In this document: positions 16,774-25,801 of the stretch, piece by piece | Position numbering within the stretch: position 1 is the stretch's first letter | Layout of the letters: each line of letters opens with the position of its first letter | Assembly (NCBI GenBank): GCA_021833825.1 | Contig: JAKBEL010000005.1 | Coordinates: 1 to 40,088, forward strand | Direction of reading: 5' to 3' | Length of the DNA: 40,088 nucleotides | DNA from: a bacterium | Lineage (GTDB): Bacteria; Babelota; Babeliae; Babelales; Vermiphilaceae | Program-made: the position numbers and the translations under genes | Notes under the pieces: generated by a model | What the model was told of the DNA's origin: nothing | What the model saw: only the letters and a program-made list of their open reading frames with translations | The model's database searches: none

Positions 16774-17124
16774 CTAAATTTGTAATCCACCTTCACGCAA
16801 ACCTTCAGCAAGAGCCTTTACTCTACCATGGTAAAGTAAGCTTCCCCTATCCAGTTTTGCTTGATTGACACCCTTTTGCAAAGCACGCTTTGCCAGCTCA
16901 ATACCTACTGCATGAGCCTTTTCTTTTTTGTCACCTTTTACATCCACATCAACAGAAGAGCAGCTTGCAATAGTATGTTGCTGTGCATCATCTATAAGTT
17001 GAGCGTAAATATGATTTAAACTGCGAAAAACTGAAACTCTTGGCATTGTGCTCAATTTAAGTTTTGCACGAACCCTTTCAGATCTTCTTTGCTTTCTCTG
17101 TTTATTTTTTCTTAATAACGACAC
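16774..17124 (-). CDS. rplR: 50S ribosomal protein L18
   Basis: L18 binds 5S rRNA. 116 residues: RRSERVRAKLK, PRVSVFRSLNHIYAQLIDD and the C-terminal YHGRVKALAEGLREGGLQI. Starts with GTG after AAGGGG. Confidence 0.97.
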   Translation of the reverse strand: MSLLRKNKQRKQRRSERVRAKLKLSTMPRVSVFRSLNHIYAQLIDDAQQHTIASCSSVDVDVKGDKKEKAHAVGIELAKRALQKGVNQAKLDRGSLLYHGRVKALAEGLREGGLQI

Positions 17125-17137
17125 CGTTACCCCTTAG

Positions 17138-17689
17138 CTATTGTGCTTTTGCTTTACCATCTTTTCTCATAATTTCTTCAGTTGCCAATTTAATCCCAGT
17201 GCCTTTATAAGGCTCTGTTTTGCGTAACGATTTAACTTGACCACAAACTTGTCCCAATTTTTGTCTGTCTGCAGAACAAAAAATTAATTTTTGACCAGTC
17301 TTGTCTATTTTAACTGTCACGTCACTTGGTAACTCTAATTCTTTTTCGTGGCTATAACCGAGTCTGAAAGTAAGTTTATTACCTTTTTGAACAGCTTTAT
17401 AGCCAAGCCCATTTATTTGGATCTCTTTTTCAAACCCATCTCCTGCGCCTTGAATGCTATTAGCAAGTAAAGCTCTATGCATTCCCCAAACACGATTACA
17501 ATTACGAGAATTAACTTTCTGTTCAACAGCCGGTTTTATCAACAACTTATTATCAATAACTTCTGCTTTTAATTCATTGCTTAATGTATATACACCAGAT
17601 ATATCTTTTCCTTTGTAATGAATAAGATTACCTTTGATGTCAACAGTTACATTATTAAGCAATATGGGTTTTCTGCCAATTTTTGACAT
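17138..17689 (-). CDS. rplF: 50S ribosomal protein L6
   Basis: L6, two similar domains beside the factor-binding centre. SKIGRKPILL at the start, VWGMHRALLANSIQGAGDGF in the middle and the C-terminal EPYKGTGIKLATEEIMRKDGK in split form. 183 residues, normal length. Confidence 0.97.
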   Translation of the reverse strand: MSKIGRKPILLNNVTVDIKGNLIHYKGKDISGVYTLSNELKAEVIDNKLLIKPAVEQKVNSRNCNRVWGMHRALLANSIQGAGDGFEKEIQINGLGYKAVQKGNKLTFRLGYSHEKELELPSDVTVKIDKTGQKLIFCSADRQKLGQVCGQVKSLRKTEPYKGTGIKLATEEIMRKDGKAKAQ

Positions 17690-17699
17690 TGTATATTCC

Positions 17700-18098
17700 T
17701 TACCAGACCGTGCAAATCACTTCTCCACCAACCTGAAGCTCTTTCGCTTTTCTGTTAGTGAGAATGCCTCTGTTTGTTGTTAATATCGAAATACCTAAGC
17801 CACCAATAACCGGCCTAATATTCCCTGCACCTGCATATCTACGACGGCTTGGTTTACTTACACGTGTAATTTCATGTATAACCGATTCACCATCTACATA
17901 CTTTAAAAATAATTTAATGCGAGGTTGAACAGCATCTTCGTCATTCAGAATGACAAAATTTCTAATGAAACCTTCGTCTTTAAGTATTTGCGCAATTGAT
18001 ACATTCATTTTTGAATGTGGTGCTGCTACAAACGGTTTCGATGCCATTAATCCATTTCGAATGATAGTCAAAAAATTTCCGACCGCATCAATTGACAT
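17700..18098 (-). CDS. rpsH: 30S ribosomal protein S8
   Basis: S8 binds central-domain 16S rRNA and represses the spc operon in enterobacteria. The C-terminal GGLGISILTTNRGILTNRKA and GGEVICTVW are diagnostic. 132 residues; GAAAGGA precedes the ATG. Confidence 0.97.
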   Translation of the reverse strand: MSIDAVGNFLTIIRNGLMASKPFVAAPHSKMNVSIAQILKDEGFIRNFVILNDEDAVQPRIKLFLKYVDGESVIHEITRVSKPSRRRYAGAGNIRPVIGGLGISILTTNRGILTNRKAKELQVGGEVICTVW

Positions 18099-18124
18099 AT
18101 ATAATCCTTTCTACAATCTTAATG

Positions 18125-18310
18125 CTACCAACTAACTTTCTTCACGCCAGGAAGCAGCCCTTCTAAAGCATTCTTCCTAAAGCAAAGTCTGCACATCTTA
18201 AATAGTCTCATGTATGCGCGCGAACGCCCACACAATTGGCAGCGATTCTTTTGACGTACCATAAATTTTGGAGCTTTATCCGCTTTTTCAATTAAAGCCT
18301 TTCGGGCCAT
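18125..18310 (-). CDS. rpsN: 30S ribosomal protein S14, zinc type
   Basis: A 61-residue zinc-type S14 with Cys24, Cys27, Cys40 and Cys43 ([21 protein letters not shown]) and the C-terminal LPGVKKVSW. This short form is typical of Gram-positives, thermophiles and several candidate phyla, less of classical Proteobacteria. Confidence 0.97.
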   Translation of the reverse strand: MARKALIEKADKAPKFMVRQKNRCQLCGRSRAYMRLFKMCRLCFRKNALEGLLPGVKKVSW

Positions 18311-18322
18311 CGCAATTTCCCT

Positions 18323-18868
18323 CTATGCCTTTTTAAATGGCATTTTAAATGCTTTCAATAATTCAAAACCGCGCTTGTCATCATCTGTTGAAGTATGAAA
18401 TGTAATGTTTAAACCATACATCTTTTCCGTCAAATCATGATGAACTTCTGGAAAAATATTCCACTCTTTAATACCTAAATTATAATTTCCACGGCGATCT
18501 AGCTTTGTTGAAACACCCTGGAAATCACGAACAGAAGGCAAAGCTAAATTAATTAAACGATCTAAAAATTCATACATATTTCGACCGCGCAATGTAACCT
18601 TAACTCCAATAGGCATGCCTTCACGCAACTTAAACCCTGCTATGGATTTTTTAGCCACAGTTCTTACCGGCTTTTGCCCAGCAATAAGACCAACTACTTC
18701 AGTAATGGTATTCAAAACCTTAGAATCTGCAACCGCATCTTTAACACCAACGTTAAGTACGATTTTTTCTAATTTTGGAACTTCCATAACATTATTTAGC
18801 TTGAATTGCTCTTTTAATTGAGGAACAATTTTCTCTTCATATAACTTTTTTAATCGAACTTGAGCCAT
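18323..18868 (-). CDS. rplE: 50S ribosomal protein L5
   Basis: L5 binds 5S rRNA and the P-site tRNA elbow. LEKIVLNVGVKDAVADSKVL, GQKPVRTVAKKSIAGFKLRE and YNLGIKEWNIFPEV are diagnostic. 181 residues. Confidence 0.97.
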   Translation of the reverse strand: MAQVRLKKLYEEKIVPQLKEQFKLNNVMEVPKLEKIVLNVGVKDAVADSKVLNTITEVVGLIAGQKPVRTVAKKSIAGFKLREGMPIGVKVTLRGRNMYEFLDRLINLALPSVRDFQGVSTKLDRRGNYNLGIKEWNIFPEVHHDLTEKMYGLNITFHTSTDDDKRGFELLKAFKMPFKKA

Positions 18869-18893
18869 TTTTACTGATCCTAACCATTAAGAA

Positions 18894-19121
18894 CTATTCT
18901 TTTACAGGCATTACATTCGAGATATGAATAAATCGCTCTTCTCGCTTGATGCCAGATATCTCTCCCTGTTTCTTTGCCTTCACATGACAAGTAACAAGAG
19001 CAACATCTTTAACTATAACTTTACCTTTTTTCGGTAAAATTGCAATTACAACACCCTTTTTCCCGCGATCTTTACCTGTTAAAACATGTACCAGATCGCC
19101 TTTTTTGATTTTGGATTTCAT
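18894..19121 (-). CDS. rplX: 50S ribosomal protein L24
   Basis: L24, an assembly initiator of the 50S subunit. The KOW motif KKGDLVHVLTGKDRGKKGVV begins the protein. I place the start at the ATG at 19121, which has AAAGGA six bases upstream; the longer frame would begin inside the rplN stop region. About 75 residues, shorter than the usual 100 or so, so the C-terminal extension is reduced. Confidence 0.95.
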   Translation of the reverse strand: MKSKIKKGDLVHVLTGKDRGKKGVVIAILPKKGKVIVKDVALVTCHVKAKKQGEISGIKREERFIHISNVMPVKE

Positions 19122-19132
19122 ATTGTATTCCT

Positions 19133-19492
19133 TTACCATACTTCCGATGCCAATGAAACAATCTTTGCATAAGAACGAAGCTCACGAGCAACAGGCCCAA
19201 ATATACGGGTTCCTACAGGCTCATTGTCCTTTATAATGACTGCCGCATTATCATCAAAACGAATATAGCTTCCATCATCACGTTTATTCTCTTTACGAGT
19301 ACGCACAATAACGGCTTTACAAATTTCACTCTTTTTAACCGTTCCACCAGGAATAGCTTTTTTTACAGCACATATTACTACGTCACCTAATGAAGCAAAA
19401 CGTTTACGTGTACTCCCTACAATGTGAATCACTTGAATCAGTTTTGCACCTGAATTATCAGCTACTTGTAAATGCGATTCTTTTTGAACCAT
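19133..19492 (-). CDS. rplN: 50S ribosomal protein L14
   Basis: L14 forms an intersubunit bridge. [19 protein letters not shown], the [15 protein letters not shown] segment and [13 protein letters not shown] are typical. 119 residues. Confidence 0.97.
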   Translation of the reverse strand: MVQKESHLQVADNSGAKLIQVIHIVGSTRKRFASLGDVVICAVKKAIPGGTVKKSEICKAVIVRTRKENKRDDGSYIRFDDNAAVIIKDNEPVGTRIFGPVARELRSYAKIVSLASEVW

Positions 19493-19509
19493 GACCTTTT
19501 ACCTTTATC

Positions 19510-19779
19510 TTATTTTGTATGTGATTCAAGTACACGTGAAAGATACATATACTTGGTTTTTGATACAGGTCGCCCCTCATAAAACTCAACTATATCACCC
19601 AATTTTGCCTGTTCATTTGCATCATGCACTTTATATTTTTTAAATGAACGCATAACTTTATGAAATTGGTCTTCTGTATATGTACGGGTTGTTTTAACAA
19701 CAAGAGTCTTATCCATTTTATCTGAAATAACCTCTCCAACATACAGACGCTTCTGATTTATGTTTTTTTGATCAACCAT
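19510..19779 (-). CDS. rpsQ: 30S ribosomal protein S17
   Basis: An OB-fold protein binding 16S rRNA. GEVISDKMDKTLVVKTTRT, KKYKVHDANEQAKLGDIVEF and GRPVSKTKYM are diagnostic. Its start abuts the rpmC stop. Confidence 0.97.
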   Translation of the reverse strand: MVDQKNINQKRLYVGEVISDKMDKTLVVKTTRTYTEDQFHKVMRSFKKYKVHDANEQAKLGDIVEFYEGRPVSKTKYMYLSRVLESHTK

Positions 19780-19988
19780 TAGTTATCCTTTTGCTTTCTT
19801 TGACGCATAACGGTTAATCCACGCGCTATGTCTTTACGCAATTTCTTAAATAATGAATAATCTTTTACATGCGCTGTAGAAGCATTCAACTTCAGACTAA
19901 AAGAATCCCGACGAAGATTCTCCAGTTTCTCTTTTAAATCAACCTCACTCATATGAGCAAGTTCATTTTTAAATGCATTAACTTTCAT
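19779..19988 (-). CDS. rpmC: 50S ribosomal protein L29
   Basis: A short helical L29 at the tunnel exit. ELAHMSEVDLKEKLENLRRD and KKLRKDIARGLTVMRQRK match. Two ATGs are possible (19997 and 19988); MKVNAFKNEL resembles the family start better. Both overlap the end of rplP, so translation is coupled. Confidence 0.95.
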   Translation of the reverse strand: MKVNAFKNELAHMSEVDLKEKLENLRRDSFSLKLNASTAHVKDYSLFKKLRKDIARGLTVMRQRKQKDN

Positions 19989-20400
19989 AAGTGTCATTCT
20001 TTTTTACAAAACGAGTCTTCATAGGCAATTTATATGCCGCTTGGCGCAATACCAAACGAGCTTCTTGCTCATCCAAACCCGATATTTCACAGATAATACG
20101 TTCTCTTTTAACAACTGAAACCCATTTATCAATAGGTCCTTTTCCTTTACCCATACGAGTTTCTGCTGGCTTCTTTGTTATAGGTTTATCTGGGAAAACT
20201 CGTAAAAATAACTTTCCAATTTTTTTAAGCTTTCGTGACATTGTAACACGAATCGCTTCAATCTGCTGCGCAGTTAACCAACCAGGATCAATAGCTTGTA
20301 GGCCATATTCTCCAAACTCTATAGTGCGCGCACCTTTTGAGCGTCCTGTCATTCTACCACGTTGCATTTTTCGAAATTTTGTTTTTTTTGGCATTAACAT
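19978..20400 (-). CDS. rplP: 50S ribosomal protein L16
   Basis: L16 organises the A-site tRNA region of the 50S. MLMPKKTKFRKMQRGRMTG is a standard start; FGEYGLQAIDPGWLTAQQIE and GKGKGPIDKWVSVVK follow. 140 residues. Confidence 0.97.
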   Translation of the reverse strand: MLMPKKTKFRKMQRGRMTGRSKGARTIEFGEYGLQAIDPGWLTAQQIEAIRVTMSRKLKKIGKLFLRVFPDKPITKKPAETRMGKGKGPIDKWVSVVKRERIICEISGLDEQEARLVLRQAAYKLPMKTRFVKKNDTYES

Positions 20401-20431
20401 GATTTTAATCTCTCAAACTTTAAGCCGCTGC

Positions 20432-21067
20432 TTACGCATGCTGATATTCACCTCTGCAGATCCAAACCTTAACACCTATGATGCCATAAGTTGTTTTGGC
20501 TTCAACAAGACTGTAATCAATATCGGAACGTAATGTATGTAGTGGCACCGATCCGATACGAGTCCATTCTGAACGAGCAATTTCTGCACCATTTAATCGG
20601 CCAGAAATACAGATTTTTACACCCTGCGCCCCTGCTCTCATCGTTGATGCTGCAGCACGTTTCATAACTTTCTTATAACTAACACGACGAGCAATCTGAT
20701 CTGCAATCGCGCTGGCAACTAAATGTGCATCAAGTTCTGGGTTTTTCACCTCTTGCACAGAAATTTCAACGTTGCCTTTTTTAAGCATCTGTCCTATTTG
20801 AGTTCGTAAAACATCAATCTCTTGACCCTTTTTACCAATAACAAAACCTGGACGAGCAGAATAGATAATCACTTTGACATTGTCGCCAGCTTTTTCTATT
20901 TCTACTTTTGAAACCTCTGCCTTATTAAGCGTAGATTTCACGAACTTACGAATTTTAATATCTTCAAGAATATTGTTACCGTATTCGTTTTTTTTCGCAA
21001 ACCAACGAGAGCTCCAATCCAAGAAGACACCTAATCTATACCCTATTGGGTGTACCTTTTGTCCCAT
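20432..21067 (-). CDS. rpsC: 30S ribosomal protein S3
   Basis: S3 lines the mRNA entry channel. GQKVHPIGYRLGVFLDWSSR at the start, the KH motif GFVIGKKGQEIDVL, and GRLNGAEIARSEW in the C-terminal domain. 211 residues. Confidence 0.98.
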   Translation of the reverse strand: MGQKVHPIGYRLGVFLDWSSRWFAKKNEYGNNILEDIKIRKFVKSTLNKAEVSKVEIEKAGDNVKVIIYSARPGFVIGKKGQEIDVLRTQIGQMLKKGNVEISVQEVKNPELDAHLVASAIADQIARRVSYKKVMKRAAASTMRAGAQGVKICISGRLNGAEIARSEWTRIGSVPLHTLRSDIDYSLVEAKTTYGIIGVKVWICRGEYQHA

Positions 21068-21069
21068 CG

Positions 21070-21417
21070 TTAATCCTTTTTATCTTGTAAATTTTCAACT
21101 GTTACACGCATATGACTAAATCTTCTACGGTAAATGTTCGCACGCCCCATAGCTCCAGGACGATAGTAACGATACATAGGACCTTCATCAACACGTATAT
21201 CTTTTATAACCAAATTTGATGCTTCAAGCCCTTTCAAATGTTTCGCATTTGCAGCTGCCGATTGAAGCATTTTTTTTATTGGCACAACTCGCTGAACTGG
21301 ACATGTCATGAGCCAGTTCAAAGCGTATTCAACATTCTTTCCACGAATAACATCCGCATATAGTCTCAATTTATAAGGAGAATATCGAACATATCGTGAT
21401 TTAGATACAAATTGCAT
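21070..21417 (-). CDS. rplV: 50S ribosomal protein L22
   Basis: L22 reaches into the peptide tunnel. SPYKLRLYADVIRGKNVEYA and the C-terminal loop MYRYYRPGAMGRANIYRRRF are typical. 115 residues. A 79-base gap to rpsS upstream is the longest inside the S10 operon; I see no ORF or strong hairpin in it. Confidence 0.97.
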   Translation of the reverse strand: MQFVSKSRYVRYSPYKLRLYADVIRGKNVEYALNWLMTCPVQRVVPIKKMLQSAAANAKHLKGLEASNLVIKDIRVDEGPMYRYYRPGAMGRANIYRRRFSHMRVTVENLQDKKD

Positions 21418-21496
21418 TTTATAGCCTTAGAACCAATGTTCACATTTTAATTTATTAATTTACACAAATTGTACATTTTGAGCAATAGGGGCCCAC

Positions 21497-21781
21497 CTAT
21501 TTTTGGGTTGCAGCTGTTTTACGCTGACCACTATGCATTCTAAATGTTCTAGTTAGTGAAAATTCACCCAAATAATGCCCAACCATATTTTCAGTTACAA
21601 AAACTGGTACAAATTTACGGCCATTATGCACAGCAATAGTAAGGCCAACAAAATCAGGTGTCACTAAACTTCTGCGAGACCAAGTCTTTATGGCATCGCG
21701 TTTACCGCTCTCTCTTGCATCCAATACTTTTTTTAATAATGATGCATCAACGAATGGGCCTTTTTTTGACGATCTAGCCAT
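21497..21781 (-). CDS. rpsS: 30S ribosomal protein S19
   Basis: S19 of the 30S head. [38 protein letters not shown] and [15 protein letters not shown] are diagnostic. 94 residues; starts three bases after the rplB stop. Confidence 0.98.
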   Translation of the reverse strand: MARSSKKGPFVDASLLKKVLDARESGKRDAIKTWSRRSLVTPDFVGLTIAVHNGRKFVPVFVTENMVGHYLGEFSLTRTFRMHSGQRKTAATQK

Positions 21782-21784
21782 CTA

Positions 21785-22606
21785 TTATTTCTTTCTTCGT
21801 TTTAATATTAACGGGTTTTCACGTTTTCTTGTCTTCGTTCCTTTACATCCTTTACCCCATGGAGTTCTTGGATGAGAACCAGATTTAGACCGACCTTCAC
21901 CGCCACCATGTGGATGGTCAACAGGGTTCATCGCCATACCACGAACCGATGGCCTAAAGCCCAAGTGACGTGTTCTGCCCGCTTTACCCCAAGATATATG
22001 CTTGTAGGAGGCTGTTCCCAAAGTTCCCACCGTCGCCCAACATGCCAATGGAACCATACGCACTTCACCTGAAGGCATTTTTAATGTCGCATACTCATCT
22101 GTCTTTGCTACAAATTGAACTGCTGTCCCAGCGCTACGCGCAAACTTACCACCTGATCCTGGTGTCAATTCAACATTATGCACAAAAAATCCAACTGGTA
22201 TATTGCGCAATGGCAAAGCATTACCATTACGAGCTTCTGCCTGTTCGCTCGCTATCACTTTATGACCTACTTGCAAACCTTCTGGCATTAATATATAACG
22301 TTTAGCACCATTTTTATATATTACTAAGCCGATACGAACATTACGGTTTGGATCATACTCTATAGTAGTAACTTTTCCTTCAATATCATGCATCTCACGT
22401 TTAAAATCAATCATTCTATACAAACGTGAAGCACCACCACCACGATGACGCACCGTAATGCGACCATGTGTATTTCGTCCAGCTCTCTTTTTAAGACCTT
22501 TTACCAAAGAACGCTCTGGTGATGTTGTAGTAATGTCTTCAGAACTTAAAAACGACTGAAATCGTAATGACGAATTTCGTGGCTTTCTTAATCTTATCTT
22601 TGTCAT
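21785..22606 (-). CDS. rplB: 50S ribosomal protein L2
   Basis: L2, needed for peptidyl transferase assembly. GRNTHGRITVRHRGGGASRL, RSAGTAVQFVAKTDEYATLK and the catalytic-region RGMAMNPVDHPHGGGEGRS with the functional His. 273 residues. Confidence 0.98.
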   Translation of the reverse strand: MTKIRLRKPRNSSLRFQSFLSSEDITTTSPERSLVKGLKKRAGRNTHGRITVRHRGGGASRLYRMIDFKREMHDIEGKVTTIEYDPNRNVRIGLVIYKNGAKRYILMPEGLQVGHKVIASEQAEARNGNALPLRNIPVGFFVHNVELTPGSGGKFARSAGTAVQFVAKTDEYATLKMPSGEVRMVPLACWATVGTLGTASYKHISWGKAGRTRHLGFRPSVRGMAMNPVDHPHGGGEGRSKSGSHPRTPWGKGCKGTKTRKRENPLILKRRKK

Positions 22607-22635
22607 GTAATTAACCTTCTATCTCTTTCGTTGCC

Positions 22636-22965
22636 TTAGCCTTTAGTTGCCTCTTTTACTGGAACATCTGTACGTACTTGTTCAAACAGATCCAGAGAGT
22701 ATCCTTCAGCTAAAGTTACGATAGCACGCTTTTCATCAGATCGATTAAAGGTTTTACGACGAACTACCCGCGTTTTGCCTTTTCGATTTTGAATATTAAC
22801 GTCTTTAACTTTAACATTAAAGAGCTTCTCAAGTGCATTTTGAACCAATTTTTTATTAGCATCTGCATGCACTCTTAGAAATAGCTTCTTTAAACTTTTA
22901 TTTAACTTGTAAGCCTTATCAGAGATAACAGGCCCCAGTATAATATCATATATAGTTAAATCCAT
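22636..22965 (-). CDS. rplW: 50S ribosomal protein L23
   Basis: L23 docks trigger factor and SRP at the tunnel exit. ILGPVISDKAYKL near the start and VKDVNIQNRKGKTRVVRR in the C-terminal half. 109 residues. Start overlaps the end of rplD by ten bases. Confidence 0.96.
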   Translation of the reverse strand: MDLTIYDIILGPVISDKAYKLNKSLKKLFLRVHADANKKLVQNALEKLFNVKVKDVNIQNRKGKTRVVRRKTFNRSDEKRAIVTLAEGYSLDLFEQVRTDVPVKEATKG

Positions 22966-23600
22966 CGTGAAACCATTTCTTTAAAACTATCATTATCTTT
23001 ATTTAAAAATACCCAACAATCTGCATTCATTAAATCAAACGCATTTGCTTGATCGAAAAATAAGATTTTTGCTTGCGGTATATTAGAAAATGAAGCATAT
23101 GTTACAAAATCATCTACCGACACAAACAAAACAAATTTCAGATTTTGTAAGTTTGCATTTTTCAAAAATTTTGCTGCCTGCGCAGTGCTCGGTTTACCAC
23201 CTTCAATGTTCCAATCAAAGGATAAAACTTTACCATTATTCAAATACTGATAAGCCAAATAAGCGAGCGCTTGATTTTTAACCTTTTTGGTAACTGCAAG
23301 TTTTCTTACACGTGCTTGCGGTCCAAATATAACACCCCCACCTCTCCATAATGGAGAACGAGCTGTTCCTGCACGAGCACGACCAGAACCTTTTTGTTTC
23401 CAAGGTTTCTTATTTGTTCGATTAACTTCTGAACGATCTTTAACCGCAACGGTGCCTTGTCTCCAGTTTTGCAACAACGCGCGCACCCATACTGAAATGC
23501 CTTTTGGCGCTGATTTAAACTGATTATGATCAAGACCCATTTCTTCTGTTGTCAATGTACGGATCGCATCATGCTTTATAGTTAGTTCTTGTGTTTTCAT
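22956..23600 (-). CDS. rplD: 50S ribosomal protein L4
   Basis: L4 forms the tunnel constriction and, in enterobacteria, represses the S10 operon. The extended loop VNRTNKKPWKQKGSGRARAG followed by GTARSPLWRGGGVIFGP is unmistakable. 214 residues. Confidence 0.97.
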   Translation of the reverse strand: MKTQELTIKHDAIRTLTTEEMGLDHNQFKSAPKGISVWVRALLQNWRQGTVAVKDRSEVNRTNKKPWKQKGSGRARAGTARSPLWRGGGVIFGPQARVRKLAVTKKVKNQALAYLAYQYLNNGKVLSFDWNIEGGKPSTAQAAKFLKNANLQNLKFVLFVSVDDFVTYASFSNIPQAKILFFDQANAFDLMNADCWVFLNKDNDSFKEMVSRWI

Positions 23601-23612
23601 CGCTTTACGTAC

Positions 23613-24233
23613 CTATGCTTTTCTAAGAAAAACTAACGACCCTGTTTTGCCCGGAACAGAACCTTTAACTAAAACAACATTATCATCTGGCCTTACGGTT
23701 ACTATTTCTAAATTACGAATAACCTTTTGTGCATTTCCCAAATGACCCGGCAATCTTTTTCCTTTTGGAACACGACCTTGAGACCTCATCCAACTGAGAG
23801 ATCCTGGACGTCTTCCCATTTTTGCACCGTGACTTGCAGGCGCTCCAGAAAAACCATGTCGCTTAACAGCTCCAGCAAAACCTCTTCCTTTTGATGTACC
23901 TAGCACATCAACTTTATCACCCTGTTGTAAAATCGCTAAAAATCCTGCTGGCTTACCAATCTCTAAAGCCATTTCTGAAGGATTTTTATCCAACTTTATT
24001 TCACGAACAAAAGTGAAATGCTTTTTTAACTGTTTTAACCAATTAGAATCTAATTCTTGATCTTGATAACGTGGTCTCACGCAGCCAATTTGGACCGCAT
24101 TATAACCATCACGTTCAACAGTTTTTGAATTTGTAATGTACCAATTTGATACATCAATCACGGTAACAGGCACAGCTTTATTATCTGCAAATACCTGTGT
24201 CATACCGATCTTTTTTCCCCATAGACCTGTCAT
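23613..24233 (-). CDS. rplC: 50S ribosomal protein L3
   Basis: L3 reaches to the peptidyl transferase centre. GLWGKKIGMTQVF at the start, GTSKGRGFAGAVKRHGFSG and the GRRPGSLSWMRSQGRVPKGK loop. 206 residues. Confidence 0.98.
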   Translation of the reverse strand: MTGLWGKKIGMTQVFADNKAVPVTVIDVSNWYITNSKTVERDGYNAVQIGCVRPRYQDQELDSNWLKQLKKHFTFVREIKLDKNPSEMALEIGKPAGFLAILQQGDKVDVLGTSKGRGFAGAVKRHGFSGAPASHGAKMGRRPGSLSWMRSQGRVPKGKRLPGHLGNAQKVIRNLEIVTVRPDDNVVLVKGSVPGKTGSLVFLRKA

Positions 24234-24251
24234 TTTGCATCACCTTTCGTG

Positions 24252-24557
24252 CTATTTAATTTCAACATCTACACCAGAGGAAATATTTAATTTCATAAGT
24301 GCATCCATGGTCTGATCAGATGGCGACAGTATATCTAAAATTCGTTTATGAACGGCCAAGCTGAACTGCTCACGAGATTTTTTGTCGATGTGAGGCGAAC
24401 GCAAAACAGTGAAGCAACGAGTCTTATTAGGTAATGGAACAGGTCCCATTAAATGGGAACCTGTTCTTTTAACTGTCGAAACAATAAGCTTAACTGCTTT
24501 ATCAAGCAGTTGATGATCAAACGATTTCAGGGTTAAGCGTATTCTTTGTTTTTTCAT
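24252..24557 (-). CDS. rpsJ: 30S ribosomal protein S10
   Basis: S10 of the 30S head, also NusE in antitermination. [35 protein letters not shown] and [15 protein letters not shown] match. 101 residues. It starts 13 bases after the tuf stop, so no S10-operon promoter is needed. Confidence 0.97.
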   Translation of the reverse strand: MKKQRIRLTLKSFDHQLLDKAVKLIVSTVKRTGSHLMGPVPLPNKTRCFTVLRSPHIDKKSREQFSLAVHKRILDILSPSDQTMDALMKLNISSGVDVEIK

Positions 24558-24570
24558 TTTTTAACCCAGC

Positions 24571-25761
24571 TTATTCGATAATCTCTGTTACCACACCTGA
24601 ACCAACAGTCTTTCCGCCTTCACGAATTGCAAAACGCAAATCTTTATCCATCGCAATTGACGAGATAAGATCAACTGTTAAATCAACGTTATCACCTGGC
24701 ATAACCATTTCACGGCCAGCTGGCAATGTTACCACACCGGTAATATCGGTAGTTCTGAAATAGAATTGTGGACGGTATCCTGTAAAGAATGGGCTATGAC
24801 GACCACCTTCTTCCTTAGACATGATATATACTTTTGTTTTAAACTTCTTATGAGGAGTAATGCTACCCGGTTTTGCAACCACCATACCACGCTCGATATC
24901 TTCTTTTTTCACACCACGTAATAGAAGACCAGCATTATGTCCAGCATATCCTTCATTAAGAGTCTTTTTGAACATTTCAACACCAGTTACAACTGAAGTG
25001 AACTTCTTGCCAAATCCGACAATTTCAACTTCGTCGCCAACTTTAATTTTACCCTGTTCAATACGACCTGTCGCAACAGTACCACGACCTGAAATTGAGA
25101 ACACACTCTCGATTGGCATCAAGAAAGGTTTGTCGATTTCACGTTTTGGTTCTGGAATGTAAGAGTCAATAGCTTCCATAAGCTTATCGATAGCTGGCCC
25201 ACCTAATTCAGTCGCTTCATCATTTAATGCTTTCAAAGCTGATCCACGAATAACAGGAGTTGTTGCTCCAGGGAATCCATGTTTAGTCAACTTTTCTCTG
25301 ATCTCATCTTCGACCATATCGATCATATCTGGATCATCTACCATGTCAACTTTATTTAAAAACACTACCAATGCCGGAACGTTAACGTTCTTTGCCAAAA
25401 TGATATGTTCATCAGTTTGTGGCATAGCACCATCAGCTGCTGAAACTACCAGAATAGCACCATCCATCTGCGCAGCACCGGTGATCATGTTTTTAATATA
25501 ATCAGCGTGACCTGGACAGTCAACGTGCGCATAGTGACGATTTGCAGTCTCATACTCAACGTGTGATGTTGCAATAGTAATACCGCGTTCTTTTTCTTCA
25601 GGCGCATTATCAATTTCATCAAAATTACGTGCGCTTGCAAGCCCCTTGCTTGCCTGATTTTTGGTAATAGCAGCGGTTAATGTGGTTTTACCATGGTCAA
25701 CGTGACCAATTGTACCGACGTTAACGTGCGGTTTTTTAGACTCAAATATATCTTTAGCCAT
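24571..25761 (-). CDS. tuf: Elongation factor Tu
   Basis: Delivers aminoacyl-tRNA to the ribosome. GTP-binding motifs are GHVDHGKT (19-26), DCPGHADY (81-88) and NKVD (136-139). Full length at 396 residues, all three domains. It lies between fusA and rpsJ; no second copy in the window. Confidence 0.99.
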   Translation of the reverse strand: MAKDIFESKKPHVNVGTIGHVDHGKTTLTAAITKNQASKGLASARNFDEIDNAPEEKERGITIATSHVEYETANRHYAHVDCPGHADYIKNMITGAAQMDGAILVVSAADGAMPQTDEHIILAKNVNVPALVVFLNKVDMVDDPDMIDMVEDEIREKLTKHGFPGATTPVIRGSALKALNDEATELGGPAIDKLMEAIDSYIPEPKREIDKPFLMPIESVFSISGRGTVATGRIEQGKIKVGDEVEIVGFGKKFTSVVTGVEMFKKTLNEGYAGHNAGLLLRGVKKEDIERGMVVAKPGSITPHKKFKTKVYIMSKEEGGRHSPFFTGYRPQFYFRTTDITGVVTLPAGREMVMPGDNVDLTVDLISSIAMDKDLRFAIREGGKTVGSGVVTEIIE

Positions 25762-25801
25762 TGTTAAAACTCCTGTTCCTTATGGAACGATTAAAAACAG
25801 A